The notes under the pieces: model-generated | Told to the model about the DNA's origin: nothing | Seen by the model: only the letters and a program-made list of their open reading frames with translations | Databases searched by the model: none | NCBI GenBank assembly: GCA_015680685.1 | Contig: MNCI01021446.1 | Span: 167,906-199,742 of the forward strand | DNA from: Gnetum montanum | Taxonomy: Eukaryota; Streptophyta; Gnetopsida; Gnetales; Gnetaceae | Reading direction: 5' to 3' | Length of the DNA stretch: 31,837 nucleotides | Position numbers and translations under genes: made by a program | Shown here: positions 22,406 to 31,837 of the stretch, piece after piece | Position numbering within the stretch: position 1 is the first letter of the stretch | Layout of the letters: each line of letters begins with the position of its first letter

Positions 22406-22452
22406 ACTTACGTAGAGAATTTCTCCTGTGAGAAGAAGATATATTGTGTTAG
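22406..22452 (-). promoter_or_regulatory. Candidate leader splice sites of element B
   Basis: On the minus strand TTCTAACAC is followed by TCTTCTTCTCACAG (AG complements 22426-22427), a good plant-style branch point and acceptor. Fifteen bases further on, CTACGTAAGTC (GTAAGT complements 22406-22411) resembles a donor site. Both lie between the PBS and gag. They could serve spliced leader or subgenomic RNAs. Confidence 0.4.
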
Positions 22453-22579
22453 AAAATAAAAAATGTAGCATGCGTCTTAAAATTGTTACAGTAATTTTAA
22501 GATATGACTCTAAGGTCTATTCCAATGATCTTGAATAACTTTCCACTAAGTCCTAGATAGCATATGTAACAGCTAAAGG

Positions 22580-22597
22580 TCCTCAGCAATAGCACCA
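22580..22597 (-). other. Primer-binding site of element B (tRNA-Asp type)
   Basis: On the minus strand this reads TGGTGCTATTGCTGAGGA, one base after the LTR. It differs from the tRNA-Asp complement TGGCGCCGTTGCCGGGGA at five positions, all transitions. Confidence 0.8.
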
Positions 22598-23201
22598 ATG
22601 ATGAGCAACGAGGTACCCCTAAACCTAACCATACAAATCACAAGCATTCACACACGATTTGGTCAAATTCCGTAGACCTTAGGTTCTTAAGTACACTAGT
22701 TCTAAAATAGAATCTAATAGTGACAATCATTGTGTTCTCAACTATATTTGTGGAGCTTAATTATATGGTTAAGTATAATTGAGGCACATAATTTTTATTA
22801 GTTTATATTCTATTTATCTATGATTAAGAATAGGTTGAAACATAATTTATAATCAATTTAAATTAATCTAATTACTGATCAATAACTGACTATCCTAACA
22901 TAAGTATCCAATCCCACTTTCTATGCACATCCTGAACACGTATAACGTTGTTGGGTTACCAAACGTTAAGCGTTACTGGGTTACCAAGAGTTATACACAT
23001 GCTTAAAGCGATCGTACTTATGTGCTTAATTAATTAATTGCTATTAAGTATAATTAGCTTACTTTAGCTTAATTACTTGAAAGTATTAAAGAAAATTGCA
23101 TGAAACATTAGTTGCATAAATAAATTATTTAAGCTAGCCAATGTGCTGCAAGGTTTAATCATAAAGTTCATCTTTATTTCCCCACACACTATCATTGTGA
23201 T

Positions 23202-23332
23202 GATAAAAACATCAGTGGGTGGAACACCGAGAGGTTAGTAGGCATATAGCCTAACCCCGAGTCCATGCAAGGGCCATGCTAGATAACAAAGATGGGGTTC
23301 CCTGAATGGTCTTGTTGATCAGATAGGGACTT
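23202..23332 (+). repeat. Left terminal inverted repeat of the TIR transposon
   Basis: It pairs with 25370-25499. Landmarks in both arms are GGAACACC, GAGGTTAG, AGCCTAACCCC, TGCAAGGGCCATGCT and ATAGGGACTT. Inside the arm GGTTA and GGC face GCC and TAACC and can form a small hairpin; the same holds in the other arm. Confidence 0.75.
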
Positions 23333-24427
23333 ACAAGATGTTAAGATGAACATGTGCAATAGGGGTTTATACAACGTTATGGGCAAGCAATGGGGCTGGC
23401 TAAGCCACAGCGTAGTGGGTTGTCCTAGCCTAAGAAAAATAGTGTAAACACGCAACTACGTGTGAAACAATAAAGAAAATGAAAGTGCTATGTTAAGTGC
23501 CAAAGAAAGAGTGCTTGAACAATGCAACAGAACTTAAGAATGAAAATGCACCACCCCAAATGAGGGAGCATAGCTATTACAGGAAAAGAGGTGAGAGTGG
23601 TACACAATGTACAACTAGGCATAATGGAAACATAGCCATAGTCTCTAAGATGTCTGGTACGTGGAACTAACGATTGCCATGGGGACTGAACTTGCTGGGT
23701 TGGCTATTGCTGTGTTCTGTAGGCATAGTGGTGCACTACATTCTGGACGATGTGCACCAGTTGTCTGATAGGATCTGAGAATGTGTCAAAGTGTCAGGTG
23801 TGCTTGAGTGCTCAAGTGTAGGAGTGCCAAGAATGCTAAGACTACCAAAATCCCCAATGCTCTTTTAATTTTCCAACTGCCCACTAGTGAAAAATGGAAG
23901 CTAACCCTCCTAAAACATTAGGGCGTAGGGCTAGGGTTAGCCCAAAATGCAGATCAGGAGCCACATGGCAGTGCAGTAGGTGGGACTATGAGAAAAATTT
24001 AGAAAATTTTCTAAGTCTAAATGTGACCAGAAAAAGTTTGAAAAAGTTTCTAACTATGGTTGCTATGATTGCCCTATGTTACATGCAGGACAAGGGATGC
24101 TACCCTAGAACAGGGCATAGCATGGACACTTAGAAGAATTTGGTAAAAATTACAATCCTGGTTCTTACTATGCTAGCTATGCTTTGGAGCATAGTAGGAG
24201 GGGTAGCCTCAGGAGTTAGAAAATATGCCAAATGCCTCTTCCATGTTGAGCTAGCTTGATAGCTTCTAGCTTGACACTTAGGCAAAATTGGCCACTAAGA
24301 TGCTGGCTGTACTCTAGAGCATACCAGGGGCAATAAGGGCATAGCACAACACTTAGAAAATTCTACAAAACTATTCATTTATGTGTTGGCTATGCTTGCT
24401 ACACTCTAGAGTGTAGCATAGCATAGC

Positions 24428-24557
24428 AACTATAATGCCTAAGCGTAATAGCTATAGTGCCAAAGTGTAGCAGCTACAGTGCCAGAGCATAACAGCTATA
24501 GTGTAGAGCGTAATAGCTATAGTGCCAGAGTGTAACAGCTATAGTGCCAAGTGTAGC
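24428..24557 (+). repeat. Six-copy 22-bp tandem array inside the TIR transposon
   Basis: The units are about AGCTATAGTGCCARAGYGTA plus two bases, starting at 24428, 24450, 24472, 24494 (21 bp), 24515 and 24537 (21 bp). The copies differ by a few bases. There are no unique spacers, so it is not a CRISPR array. Confidence 0.8.
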
Positions 24558-25369
24558 ACAACACTTGGAAAATTTTTTGCAGCTTGTGTCATCATTCTAA
24601 CACTTAGCCAAAATTGCAAAAAATTGGCCATTGACACTCTACTGCAATAGAGAGTATGGTCCTAGTACTTGGACAAATTTGTAGAAAGTGCCATCGTTTT
24701 GACACTTAGAAAATTTTTTTGCAAATCTGGCAATTGGAGCTAACTACACTCAACACTTTTAAAAAATTGGGCAAAGTGTCACTATTTTGACACTTAGCCA
24801 AAGTTTCAGTCCAAACACTGAGACCTAATATTTTGTGGTAATTCAATTTCCCCTCTTTGATGATGTGCAATAAACCATAGCCCCATTGCAACCCTATAGA
24901 ACACCATAAGGTACACTGCAGCGGCCAACCTGGTAGGCACAGTTCATCACAGTGAACGCCAAACTTCGTGGCCTAACACCACTAAGATTATGACTATGCT
25001 CCCACTAGGCCTATTGTACACTGTGTACCTTCTAAGATCCTTTTGGAGTTAACTACACTCTCGTTTGGAGTGGTGTTCCATTTCTCTCTCTCATTTCTAG
25101 CTTTTTTTTCTTGAATTTTTTTGCATCTTTTTCCACTTTTTCATATGTTGTCACATTGTACTATGCTCTGGCAGTAGTATCCATGGGTTGACACCCTCAT
25201 TTTGGTCAAAATCCCTTAACTACACTCTCCCCCATTCCATGGCTACGCTCTACACTTAGCACCACAAAACACCGCTTTGACACTTAGCACCGTTTCATGC
25301 TATTTGCATTTGCATTTCAACTAACCATGCCATCCTTGATTGCACCTAATACCCCGGTTGCAATCAGCA

Positions 25370-25499
25370 AAGTCCCTATTTGATTGATAAGACCGTTTAG
25401 GGCACTCCATTTCCATTTCCAGCATGGCCCTTGCACGAACTTGGGGTTAGGCTGTACGCTCGCTAACCTCTTGGTGTTCCAGCCACTAACATTTTCAAT
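25370..25499 (-). repeat. Right terminal inverted repeat of the TIR transposon
   Basis: The reverse complement aligns with 23202-23332 with about 70-75 percent identity by eye and keeps the hairpin bases. It ends next to CATTACAAC, the diverged right copy of the target site. Confidence 0.75.
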
Positions 25500-25804
25500 C
25501 ATTACAACCATGCTCAAGTACGATACTGCTTGAACAAAGATTTATACACTCAATGACTCCTACTGCAGGCACTTTGGAAAATATTCTAACTTTGGAGAAA
25601 CAAACTGTAAGAGCTTCGCTATGCTATGATAAAAACTCTCTAAAAATCATGTGCCCAAGTGTTATATCTATAGGCCGATATTCACCCCACGATAACAAAT
25701 ATTCAACATCGCATCTTGGGGTTCGATATCAGGTATCTGATATCGAGACTCTAATATGGCGTATTCGATATTAGAGCACATCTAAACACAATTCATCAAT
25801 GATA

Positions 25805-27215
25805 GACATCCAAATGTTTGCAAGAACTAGATCAAAAGAGATTAGTGTAACCCAACATAAGAAAGTATTGAAAAGATTGGTGGATGCTTGACCATTACTT
25901 TTAGATGTCTCTAACCTTCATGAAGACATCACTTCTATCTAACTAGCATTCATCAAAATAAGCTACAAGCTCATCATCACCAAGATGTAACTTTAAGAAG
26001 CTACATTACTTACTCAATTATTTATAGTTGAAGTTACATAACTTAAAGCTTTCTTGTTAGATATATTCCTCTACCAACCTAACCTTACACACAATGAGAC
26101 ATTTAATTAGCTTCAAGCTATGCAACAGTAAGTGTATATGGAGAAGGAAAAGGCCACCTAGGATGCATCCTTAATAGATGTAATACTAAATGAAGTAAAT
26201 AAGGATCTCACCATAGTGTACAAGAAAAATAAAAATTGATTTAAAAAGAACTAAAGATTTCTTAAGGTAGAGAAACATGAAAAGTAGATGAAGGAATACA
26301 TTAAGAACCAAAAGCAACAACTAGCTCAAGTTCATGCAGACATGAATAGGTTAATATTTAAAAATAGAAATTCTCTATGGAAGAGGTGTAAGCCATCAGG
26401 AAAAAATTGACCATAGAAATCACTACCTAAAATAACAAGGAATTAAAGTATAAGAAACTTAAGAATCACTATAGGGATGAGGTTGTTATGAAAAAATAAA
26501 TCATTACAAAGAAATCAAATTAACTAAGACAAAGCTAAACTAAACCTTCCAATAGCTATTAGGAGATGCATGAAAGCCCATAGTTGATGGACTAAATACA
26601 TACAATCAAGCTGAAATATTTATGAAGAAAATACAAGTAGAAGAGATGATGAAGTATATGGAGCTAGCCAACCATTGTTACGAAAATTTGGCTATGCTCA
26701 TTCTTGTTGATCAAGAATAGAATTCAAGAAGCAAGTGACCAATGCATACTTGTTGTATAAGAATGAGCACAAGCTTCATAGAGAAGCAAGTCAAAAATTG
26801 CAAATCAACAATGTAAAGTTTAAGGTTCTTAAAATAAGGTTTAAAGGTCATAGGACCATTGTAGGAAATTTTTCCAAGAGAATAGCTAACTATCAAAAGT
26901 TGAAGGATGCTATTAATTCATTCGACATTAAATGAAAACATTTTACTACTTGGTTCATTAATGTTCATAAAATGTTTTCAACTCTATCTAATCCTTGGAA
27001 GGTATCTACACTAGCTAACATAAGCAAACATGCCTAGACCAATCACAATTCAATGACCAAAAAAGAAAAAAATGAAGATTCTCATCAATGCATTTTAGCT
27101 AAAACTAGCAACAATAGTGTAGCTATAACATTAACTAAGGCACTAAGATCTACTACAGCTATCATGAGCCAAATGAGGCATATTCCTTAGGGATCTTTTG
27201 TAAATATTTATGCAA
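25805..27215 (+). pseudogene. Third ORF of element E: coiled-coil protein (pseudogene, 5' truncated)
   Basis: The translation matches the third ORF of A in several blocks: SVTQHKKVLKRLVDA (about 25840-25890) against NTTQHEQLLERLVGT in A, LYKNEHKLHREASQK (about 26750) against LYEAKFKYHKDTKQK, and FDIK...TTWFINVHKMFSTL (about 26920-26985) against the matching block near 12830-12890. It is rich in Lys, Glu, Gln and Asn and was probably a coiled coil. Many stops break it, and the longest open piece is 26735-26935. The N-terminal part is missing. Its conservation with A argues that this protein was a standing component of the family. Confidence 0.65.
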
Positions 27216-27326
27216 TTTTTGTAAGGATAGTATGTTCAAAAAATTTTCATTCATTAATTTGTAAAAGTAACTTGCATAAGTTTTTATAGTGCATCATTCT
27301 AGTTAGTCAAGTTAGTCATTGGGATA
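27216..27326 (+). other. 3' untranslated region and polypurine tract of element E
   Basis: It ends in TCATTGGGATA (27316-27326), directly before the LTR start TGATC. This is the same position as CAGTCATGGTGGTA in A. Confidence 0.5.
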
Positions 27327-28160
27327 TGATCAATCATGTTTTTATTTGTTGTATCAAGGTAGTAGTGTTGATGCATCAGCATTGACATAGGATCCATTAC
27401 ATTGATAAATTAGTGTTGATGTGAAAAAAATAAATGTACACATCAATGAAATTTATAACATCATATTGGTCATAGTATAGTAAAGTTTTTATAGTTAATT
27501 TTCATGAAGGTTAGAATTTTTCATTGAGTAACTATAGTATGAACTTAATTTGATTTTTTGGAATCTTATTTGAGTAATTATATACCTAGACATATTTTTA
27601 TGAATGATAATAAGATCAAGATTAATTTATCTTCATTGTAGTACTTGGCATAGTCTAATAATTTCCTTAATTGAAATTTAATTTCTTGATGCATTTAGCA
27701 TAATATTTACCTTTTCATGCATGTTAATGACTTGGTGAAATGAGCACAACTAATTTTAAGCTTAAACATATAATCATTTAACAACCTAGTGTTGACATCA
27801 CTTAGTACGTCTAGTAGCATGTTACTTGGTAATCCCAACAATATTTACACTAGTTTAAGACATGTACAATAAATTGGGATTAGATACTCATCAACTTAGG
27901 CTAGACTACAACTTTACTTCTACAATTAGATTATTTTAGAATAGAATAATAATTTGATAATATTTCAACATGGCTAATGTAATATAAATATCATATTTCT
28001 TAGTTACACTTAACCATACATACTAAGATTACACAAGTGTGATTGAAAAAATAATAATCAACAACAAATAACCTAGCTATCTAAATATCCATGCTAGTCT
28101 AGTCTATGAAATTTGACCAAGTAATACATGACTACTTGTGATCTGTATGGTTAGATGTAC
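27327..28160 (+). repeat. 3' LTR of element E (degenerate)
   Basis: It starts TGATCAATCATG and includes TTAGTTACACTTAACCATAC and CACAAGTGTGATTG, matching the A LTR (2836-2880). It ends with TGTATGGTTAGATGTAC. The final bases are unclear, so the end is approximate. The palindromes of U3 are only faintly visible (repeated CATTGA and TTGATG near 27367-27450). Confidence 0.65.
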
Positions 28161-28221
28161 GATCTACTCTTTTGCTCAACATATGGTTTTGCACCAACTT
28201 CATGGTTATAATGGATTCATT

Positions 28222-28247
28222 GGGGGGGGGGGTGGGGGGGTGGGGGG
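28222..28247 (+). repeat. G-rich tract (runs of 11, 7 and 6 G)
   Basis: Three G runs separated by single T residues could form a G-quadruplex. They coincide with the end of the SINE-like copy. Run length may also be affected by sequencing error. Confidence 0.8.
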
Positions 28248-28426
28248 AGAAGAGGTGCAATGGCAAGGGGAGGTGTTGAAATCTAAAATAAGTAAAACAC
28301 AAGTACACCCTAAGATATATCATGCAATTATAGCTTTATATAACTTAGCATTGCCCACTAGGGTCACACCCATGACCTGGAGCTTCTAAATATAATGTTT
28401 TTCCACTAAGCTAACACCTCAATGTT
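28222..28426 (-). mobile_element. SINE-like tRNA-derived element, copy 1
   Basis: On the minus strand TTAGCTTAGTGGAA (28401-28414) fits a polymerase III A box, and GGTGTGACCC (28361-28370) fits a B box 44 bases downstream. The body runs to ATTTCAACACCTCCCC and then a C-rich tail (G runs on the plus strand, 28222-28247). A diverged inverted copy lies at about 29865-30075. A SINE is the simplest reading, though I do not know the family. Confidence 0.55.
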
Positions 28427-29864
28427 AAAAATCACTTAAGGGGCATGATTAAAATTCCATATATTTCATATGAAAAATTTAATAATAAAAAATCAAATCA
28501 TTGGATAATCTTAAATCATCAAGTATAAAACTTGCAACTTGATAACCATACTTGAATAAACATAAAGAATAAATCACTTAACGAAAATCCATGTAATGTT
28601 GTTCCAAAATCTTGAGTGCAAATCCTTATAGTACAAGATACATGAGATACATAACTGAAACATCATGCCATTTTACAAATCCATATCATGGCTCTAAAAA
28701 TACAATAATGTTTGAATTCTTTGTTTACAAAGCATTGTTAATCACCAATGCTCCTCTAGTGCACTATGATCTATCATCCATAGTGCTATTAGGAATTTCC
28801 ATCTAAGCCTCCTAACTAAGATCTGCATAAAAAAACATGTGGAAGGGTAAGAACACAATCACAGTAGAGAAAATCACCTTGGTACTACTTGAAATAAGCT
28901 GGAAGGTAGGGCCCATGCTATAAATATATTGTTAGAACTAATAGTAATAACTGATTAATTAATTTGTTAATCAAAGCATAATCATTAACATAACCACTAA
29001 TCAAACCATTACCATTACTATCAATGCATTAATATATCATTAACCATGATTTGCTTACCCTTGGATTTAACCATCAGACATTTGGAAGAGCTATAAGATT
29101 GAAATAAGCCTAAGTTTCCATCATGGATTGTTTGGTGTAATACCTCATCTATTTGGGCCAACCCTCATGTAATGTCAATTTTTCACTATTGGGATTCTGT
29201 TATAGCTAGTATTAATTCTATAGATTTTCTTGATAATAGCTCCTCATCACCATCCTAAAACTAGGCTTGATACTAACTACAACATGCAAATTAATCATGA
29301 AGTACTAGCCATCATATCAATTACCTCTATCACAATCATGTTTAACGCATCCTAATCATTTTCTTAAGCTTTCCAACATGTTGAATACATCCATAGACAT
29401 TTGAAATGTTTGCTCACCATTGTAAGAAGAAGGTGTTTTAGGAGAAATATAAGCATGATGCACATAGTCAAGAGTCACAAAAATGATGAATTATAGATTG
29501 ATCATTAAAACCAAGGTTAGATCAACAACACAAGAAATATGATTAGATCACTAATGCAAACAAAGGAAAGTATGTATAAGGAGGTAACCTTCTTATCAAA
29601 ATTGATATAATTAAGAACGTTTCCTCTACCTTAAAAGATCAACTAAAATTTAAGCTTTACCAAGTAAGAATAGGTTAAGATATGAAAATTATTAAGAGAT
29701 TTGCCAAGCATACCTACGAGTAAGAGAATGGGAGAGATCACAAGGTACCATTAATACCAAGTCAGACAACATTGCTAATTATTTATTGATAGAATTTGGA
29801 TAATTCCAAAAATGAAGAATTAATAATTATTTTTTAAAATAATATAACATGTATCCATAGAAGG
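28427..29864. other. AT-rich stretch without recognised features
   Basis: I see no credible gene, LTR, PBS or repeat here. Open stretches are short and have no known motif. It lies between the two SINE-like copies and may be old, unique or heavily decayed repeat sequence. Confidence 0.5.
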
Positions 29865-30075
29865 GTCTAATGGTCAACCAACAAGTTAAAGTCTCTATGA
29901 AAGTACTATAATAAGTCTCATATCCAAAAATGTATGGGTCTTGGCCTTGTAACCCCAAGTCACAGGTTTGATTCTACTAGGTAGCATTGAGTTATAATCT
30001 TCTATAAATCTTGGGGTGTACCTATGTTTCAATTATTTGAAGTTCCAACACCTCCCTCCTTCATCCCATGTCCAA
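29865..30075 (+). mobile_element. SINE-like tRNA-derived element, copy 2
   Basis: It shares with copy 1 the B-box region (GGTTTGATTC, 29965-29974; consensus GGTTCGANTCC), GTAGCATTGAGTTATAA, GGGGTGTACCTATGTTT and CCAACACCTCCC. The A box is not clear. It lies in inverted orientation to copy 1. Both ends are approximate. Confidence 0.5.
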
Positions 30076-30234
30076 AAAATAGATTCTAAGATAAAGTAAA
30101 AGAATAATTAGAATGAGTCCCAAGTATTTATTTAACATGTATCATAACCATATTCTTACATTATTTGAAAACTAATAACACTAAAATATAATTTAAATAA
30201 AATATAAAAAATATGAGCAATGGGTCACCACCAT
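30076..30234. other. AT-rich flank of element C
   Basis: I see nothing recognisable. The five bases before the C LTR are ACCAT (30230-30234), one possible half of a target duplication whose partner lies outside the window. Confidence 0.4.
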
Positions 30235-31083
30235 TGATGAGTGGCAATGTACCCCTACGCCCAACCATACGAATACGAGCGTTCACACACAATCCGATCG
30301 AACTCTATGGATAGGCTAGTTGTGGTATCTAGATAGTTACACATTGATCGCAATTTGTTGTCTTCCCAACTGGACTAGTATTTGCTTTATCACGTATGGT
30401 TTAGTCCAGAGTGAGGTGTATGATGTGATCCTAAACTAATGCTACTCCTAGAGACAATGGAAGATAATATTAATTAAACTAATGAGCAATAGGAAATGAA
30501 GTCTAAGCTAACCTAAGTGCGATGAGCATTCATTCCTTAATCATCCATACACATCTTGGACCTCATGCATGACAACTATTGGGAGTACCAAGCATAGATC
30601 CTAGGTACGCTGCTGGGTTACCAAGTAGTCACACTTAAATGCTCATGATTAAGTCGTACTCATTCCGCCTTTAACAACAGGAATAGTAAATGATGATAAA
30701 TAAATATTAACTAAGAAAGCAATAAATATTAACTAAGAAAGTAATAAATAACAATAACAATTAACAATAATAATTAAATAATTAAACTAAGTGAATGCTG
30801 CAATGATGAAGTAATCTTGATCTTTATTGCCAATCATGTGCATGTCTAAGTATGTCACACTCGAATAAAGGTTCTGTACAATTACAAGCATCACACTGCG
30901 GGCATGCACTAGGAAAATAATCTAACTCCTACAGAAACAAACTGAAAGAGTCTAGCTACAAATGACAAAAGGATGCTAAATGAGGCGGAGGGCCCTCTTA
31001 TTTATAGCCTAGGATAGGCGGCTGCATAAACGAAGCCCCGTATACACAGCCCAGTCGACGCATTGACTTTTGACACTTCATCA
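30235..31083 (-). repeat. 3' LTR of element C (849 bp)
   Basis: On the minus strand it runs from TGATGAAGTGTC (31083) to CACTCATCA (30235). It has a TATA box CTATAAATAAG (about 31005), AATAAA opposite 30823-30828, tandem GGTAACCCA-type units (about 30570-30627) and a 22-bp tandem duplication at 30699-30742. Its end shares GTATGGTTG with the other LTRs, but its U3 differs from both A and B. Confidence 0.85.
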
Positions 31084-31098
31084 TACCCCCATGACTGA
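31084..31098 (-). other. Polypurine tract of element C
   Basis: On the minus strand TTCAGTCATGGGGGTA directly precedes the LTR start. It is the least decayed PPT in the window. Confidence 0.75.
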
Positions 31099-31211
31099 AT
31101 AACAACTCGTCCTCGAGTCAAACAAAGTGAGGAACAAGCTCAATTGAATACATAGTGAATAGGTATGGGATTATTGACTGACTAGAAATTTATTCATGCC
31201 GTAGTGGAGAA

Positions 31212-31837
31212 TTAAACAAAATTTGGACACAGAGACAAAAGACAAAACTTGCGGAACTCATGGGGTTCCCGTAGTGGTGGCTCCTCCATAGGTGCCTTTC
31301 CTTTTTCTTGTGCTCCAGGTCTTGGGATTTGATGGCATTGAAGTATGGCCTGGAGTTTCTCCTCTTGTAAGACCTTGAGTGCCTTAGCGTGCGTGTGAGT
31401 TTGCACTTGTGCCATAGAGGTAGCCCAGTCAGCCTTCTATTTTTCCTCCGCCACCCTTTTATTCTCTGTCAACAGTTTATTAAGTTGCTTGGTTTTGAAA
31501 GTGTCCAGCTGGTTCTGAGCAACCTTTGGCCTTGTATTCAGAAGGCTTAATACTTATGAAATGGCTTGAATAGAGAAATCAATAATCACACCACAAATGT
31601 TAACCATGGTGCCTTCTTCTTTATTGTGCCAAAATTGGTACATTTCCCCTAAGTACTAGGCACCACTTTCAAAGAGGGTATCTCCTGCTTCTGCCTTCCT
31701 GGACCATATGGTAGGAGGATCTTCTTGATGAACACTAAATGATTGTTCCTCCTGTTCTATGTGTTGTCCGGTAGGGTCTTGTCGTCCACCTTTTTGAGAT
31801 CGTTCGATCGCACCTTGAGCAGGACCTTCCTGTTGTT
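31212..31837 (-). pseudogene. Third ORF of element C, C-terminal part (partial, three in-frame stops)
   Basis: One minus-strand frame stays open from the window edge to a stop at 31212, about 208 codons, with only three internal stops (TAG, TAA, TAG), each fitting a mutated Gln codon. Readable parts are GAIERSQKGGRQDPTG near the edge, EEGTMVNICGVIIDFSIQA, then KTKQLNKLLTENKRVAEEK and KALKVLQEEKLQAILQCHQ, with a charged, coiled-coil-like pattern. A Pro/Glu-rich tail (KAPMEEPPLREP) ends the protein. It holds the same position as the third ORF of A, between pol and PPT. Direct sequence similarity to A is weak by eye, so homology is inferred mainly from position and composition. No membrane segment is visible. 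Confidence 0.6.

Larger units (their letters stand above)
23202..25499. mobile_element. 2.3-kb TIR DNA transposon, non-autonomous (Mutator-like?)
   Basis: Imperfect terminal inverted repeats of about 130 bp (23202-23332 and 25370-25499) flank an interior without any recognisable transposase. The ends read GATAAAAACATCAGTGG and, inverted, ATTGAAAATGTTAGTGG. They are bordered by CATTGTGAT (23193-23201) and CATTACAAC (25500-25508), a possible 9-bp target duplication with four transitions. Removing the element rejoins the LTR as in other copies. Long TIRs and a 9-bp duplication fit Mutator-like elements, but without a transposase this is only the best guess. The interior holds a 22-bp tandem array and repeated phrases such as TTTGACACTTAG. 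Confidence 0.7.
14284..25798 (-). mobile_element. Element B: Ty3/gypsy element related to A, inverted
   Basis: Read on the minus strand, the element has a 5' LTR (25798-22599), PBS, gag, pol, a spacer and a PPT, and ends in a short 3' LTR fragment. Its proteins are close to those of A, but its U3 differs. Two changes stand out: the 5' LTR contains a 2.3 kb TIR transposon, and the third ORF is almost fully missing (about 330 bases remain between the splice-like site at 14783 and the PPT, against about 1.9 kb in A). Confidence 0.85.
22599..25798 (-). repeat. 5' LTR of element B, split by a TIR transposon
   Basis: The LTR runs on the minus strand from TGATGAATTGTG (25798) to CTCATCA (22599). 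Without the 23202-25499 insertion and one target copy it is about 893 bp, like the other LTRs. U3 carries a 24-bp palindrome (25723-25746), a second inverted repeat (25749-25776) and CCTATAGATATA as TATA-like sequence (about 25665-25676). AATAAA lies opposite 23173-23178. Two 25-bp tandem units with GGTAACCCA lie at 22939-22988. The U5 end resembles that of A, but U3 does not. Confidence 0.85.
25799..28160 (+). mobile_element. Element E: 3' part of a Ty3/gypsy element
   Basis: The remnant starts at the outer edge of the B 5' LTR, inside a third-ORF sequence, and continues through a PPT-like tract into a 3' LTR. Its coiled-coil ORF resembles that of A. Its LTR is closer to that of A than to that of D, so E is probably not the lost half of D. 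B seems to have inserted into E, and the left part of E was later lost. Confidence 0.65.
30235..31837 (-). mobile_element. Element C: 3' end of a Ty3/gypsy element, continues off the window
   Basis: Read on the minus strand, the window edge lies inside a third ORF, followed by a 3' untranslated region, a PPT and a complete 3' LTR. Missing PBS next to the LTR at 30235 and the PPT at 31084 show that this is the 3' LTR. C is the best preserved copy here: its LTR keeps CpG sites and its partial ORF has few stops. Confidence 0.8.

Noticed and set aside
23894-24133. 79-codon open frame inside the TIR transposon, possible captured gene
   Set aside because: It has no recognisable domain, ordinary length for chance, and no support from a second copy.
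24428-24557. Possible CRISPR-like repeats
   Set aside because: The units are directly adjacent with no unique spacers, and the context is a plant transposon.
28138-28389. Gly-rich open frame across the G tract
   Set aside because: The Gly run comes from the poly-G tract of the SINE-like tail and is not a real protein.
28427-29864. Possible host gene fragment
   Set aside because: Short open stretches on both strands show no motif, splice pattern or codon bias that I could defend.

Overview
The window looks like plant nuclear DNA from a repeat-dominated, probably heterochromatic region. It is AT-rich and has no intact host gene, tRNA, rRNA or organelle sequence that I can recognise. Almost all of it is decayed Ty3/gypsy LTR retrotransposons with primer-binding sites that fit plant tRNA-Asp, as in the Tat/Athila group. 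The heavy nesting and old, CpG-depleted copies would suit a large genome such as a gymnosperm, but the sequence does not prove the taxon.

Layout. 1-2165: element D (+), the end of a 5' LTR plus a gag pseudogene, cut off just before protease. 2166-14283: element A (+), nearly complete: 5' LTR, PBS, gag, pol (PR-RT-RNaseH-IN), a 2.2 kb spacer, a third coiled-coil ORF, PPT and 3' LTR. About 14284-25798: element B (-), a relative in inverted orientation, fused to A at their 3' LTRs; it has pol, gag, PBS and a 5' LTR split by a 2.3 kb terminal-inverted-repeat (TIR) transposon (23202-25499) with a diverged 9-bp target duplication. 25799 to about 28160: element E (+), only the third ORF and 3' LTR. 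28222-30075: two inverted tRNA-derived SINE-like copies around an unrecognised AT-rich stretch. 30235-31837: element C (-), a 3' LTR and the end of its third ORF, running off the window.

How the parts work together. A and B share one plan: LTR with palindromes and TATA box, tRNA-Asp PBS, a possible leader splice site, a gag with a Ser/His-rich N-terminal region and a Pro/Gln-rich C-terminal region, pol, a purine tract just after pol, a conserved untranslated spacer, a predicted 3' splice site, then a sense-strand third ORF rich in Gln/Glu/Lys. The third ORF shows no membrane segment and so does not look env-like. In A the spacer also carries a U3-like module (two 32-bp-spaced palindromic units followed by a TATA box) upstream of the third ORF. 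An internal promoter and/or splicing for this ORF is the most interesting biology here, and it is inference.

None of the coding regions is intact. Most premature stops fit C-to-T or G-to-A changes in Gln, Arg or Trp codons, as expected from long-term cytosine methylation. The single N at 10005 lies between identical 46-bp copies and is probably an assembly joint.
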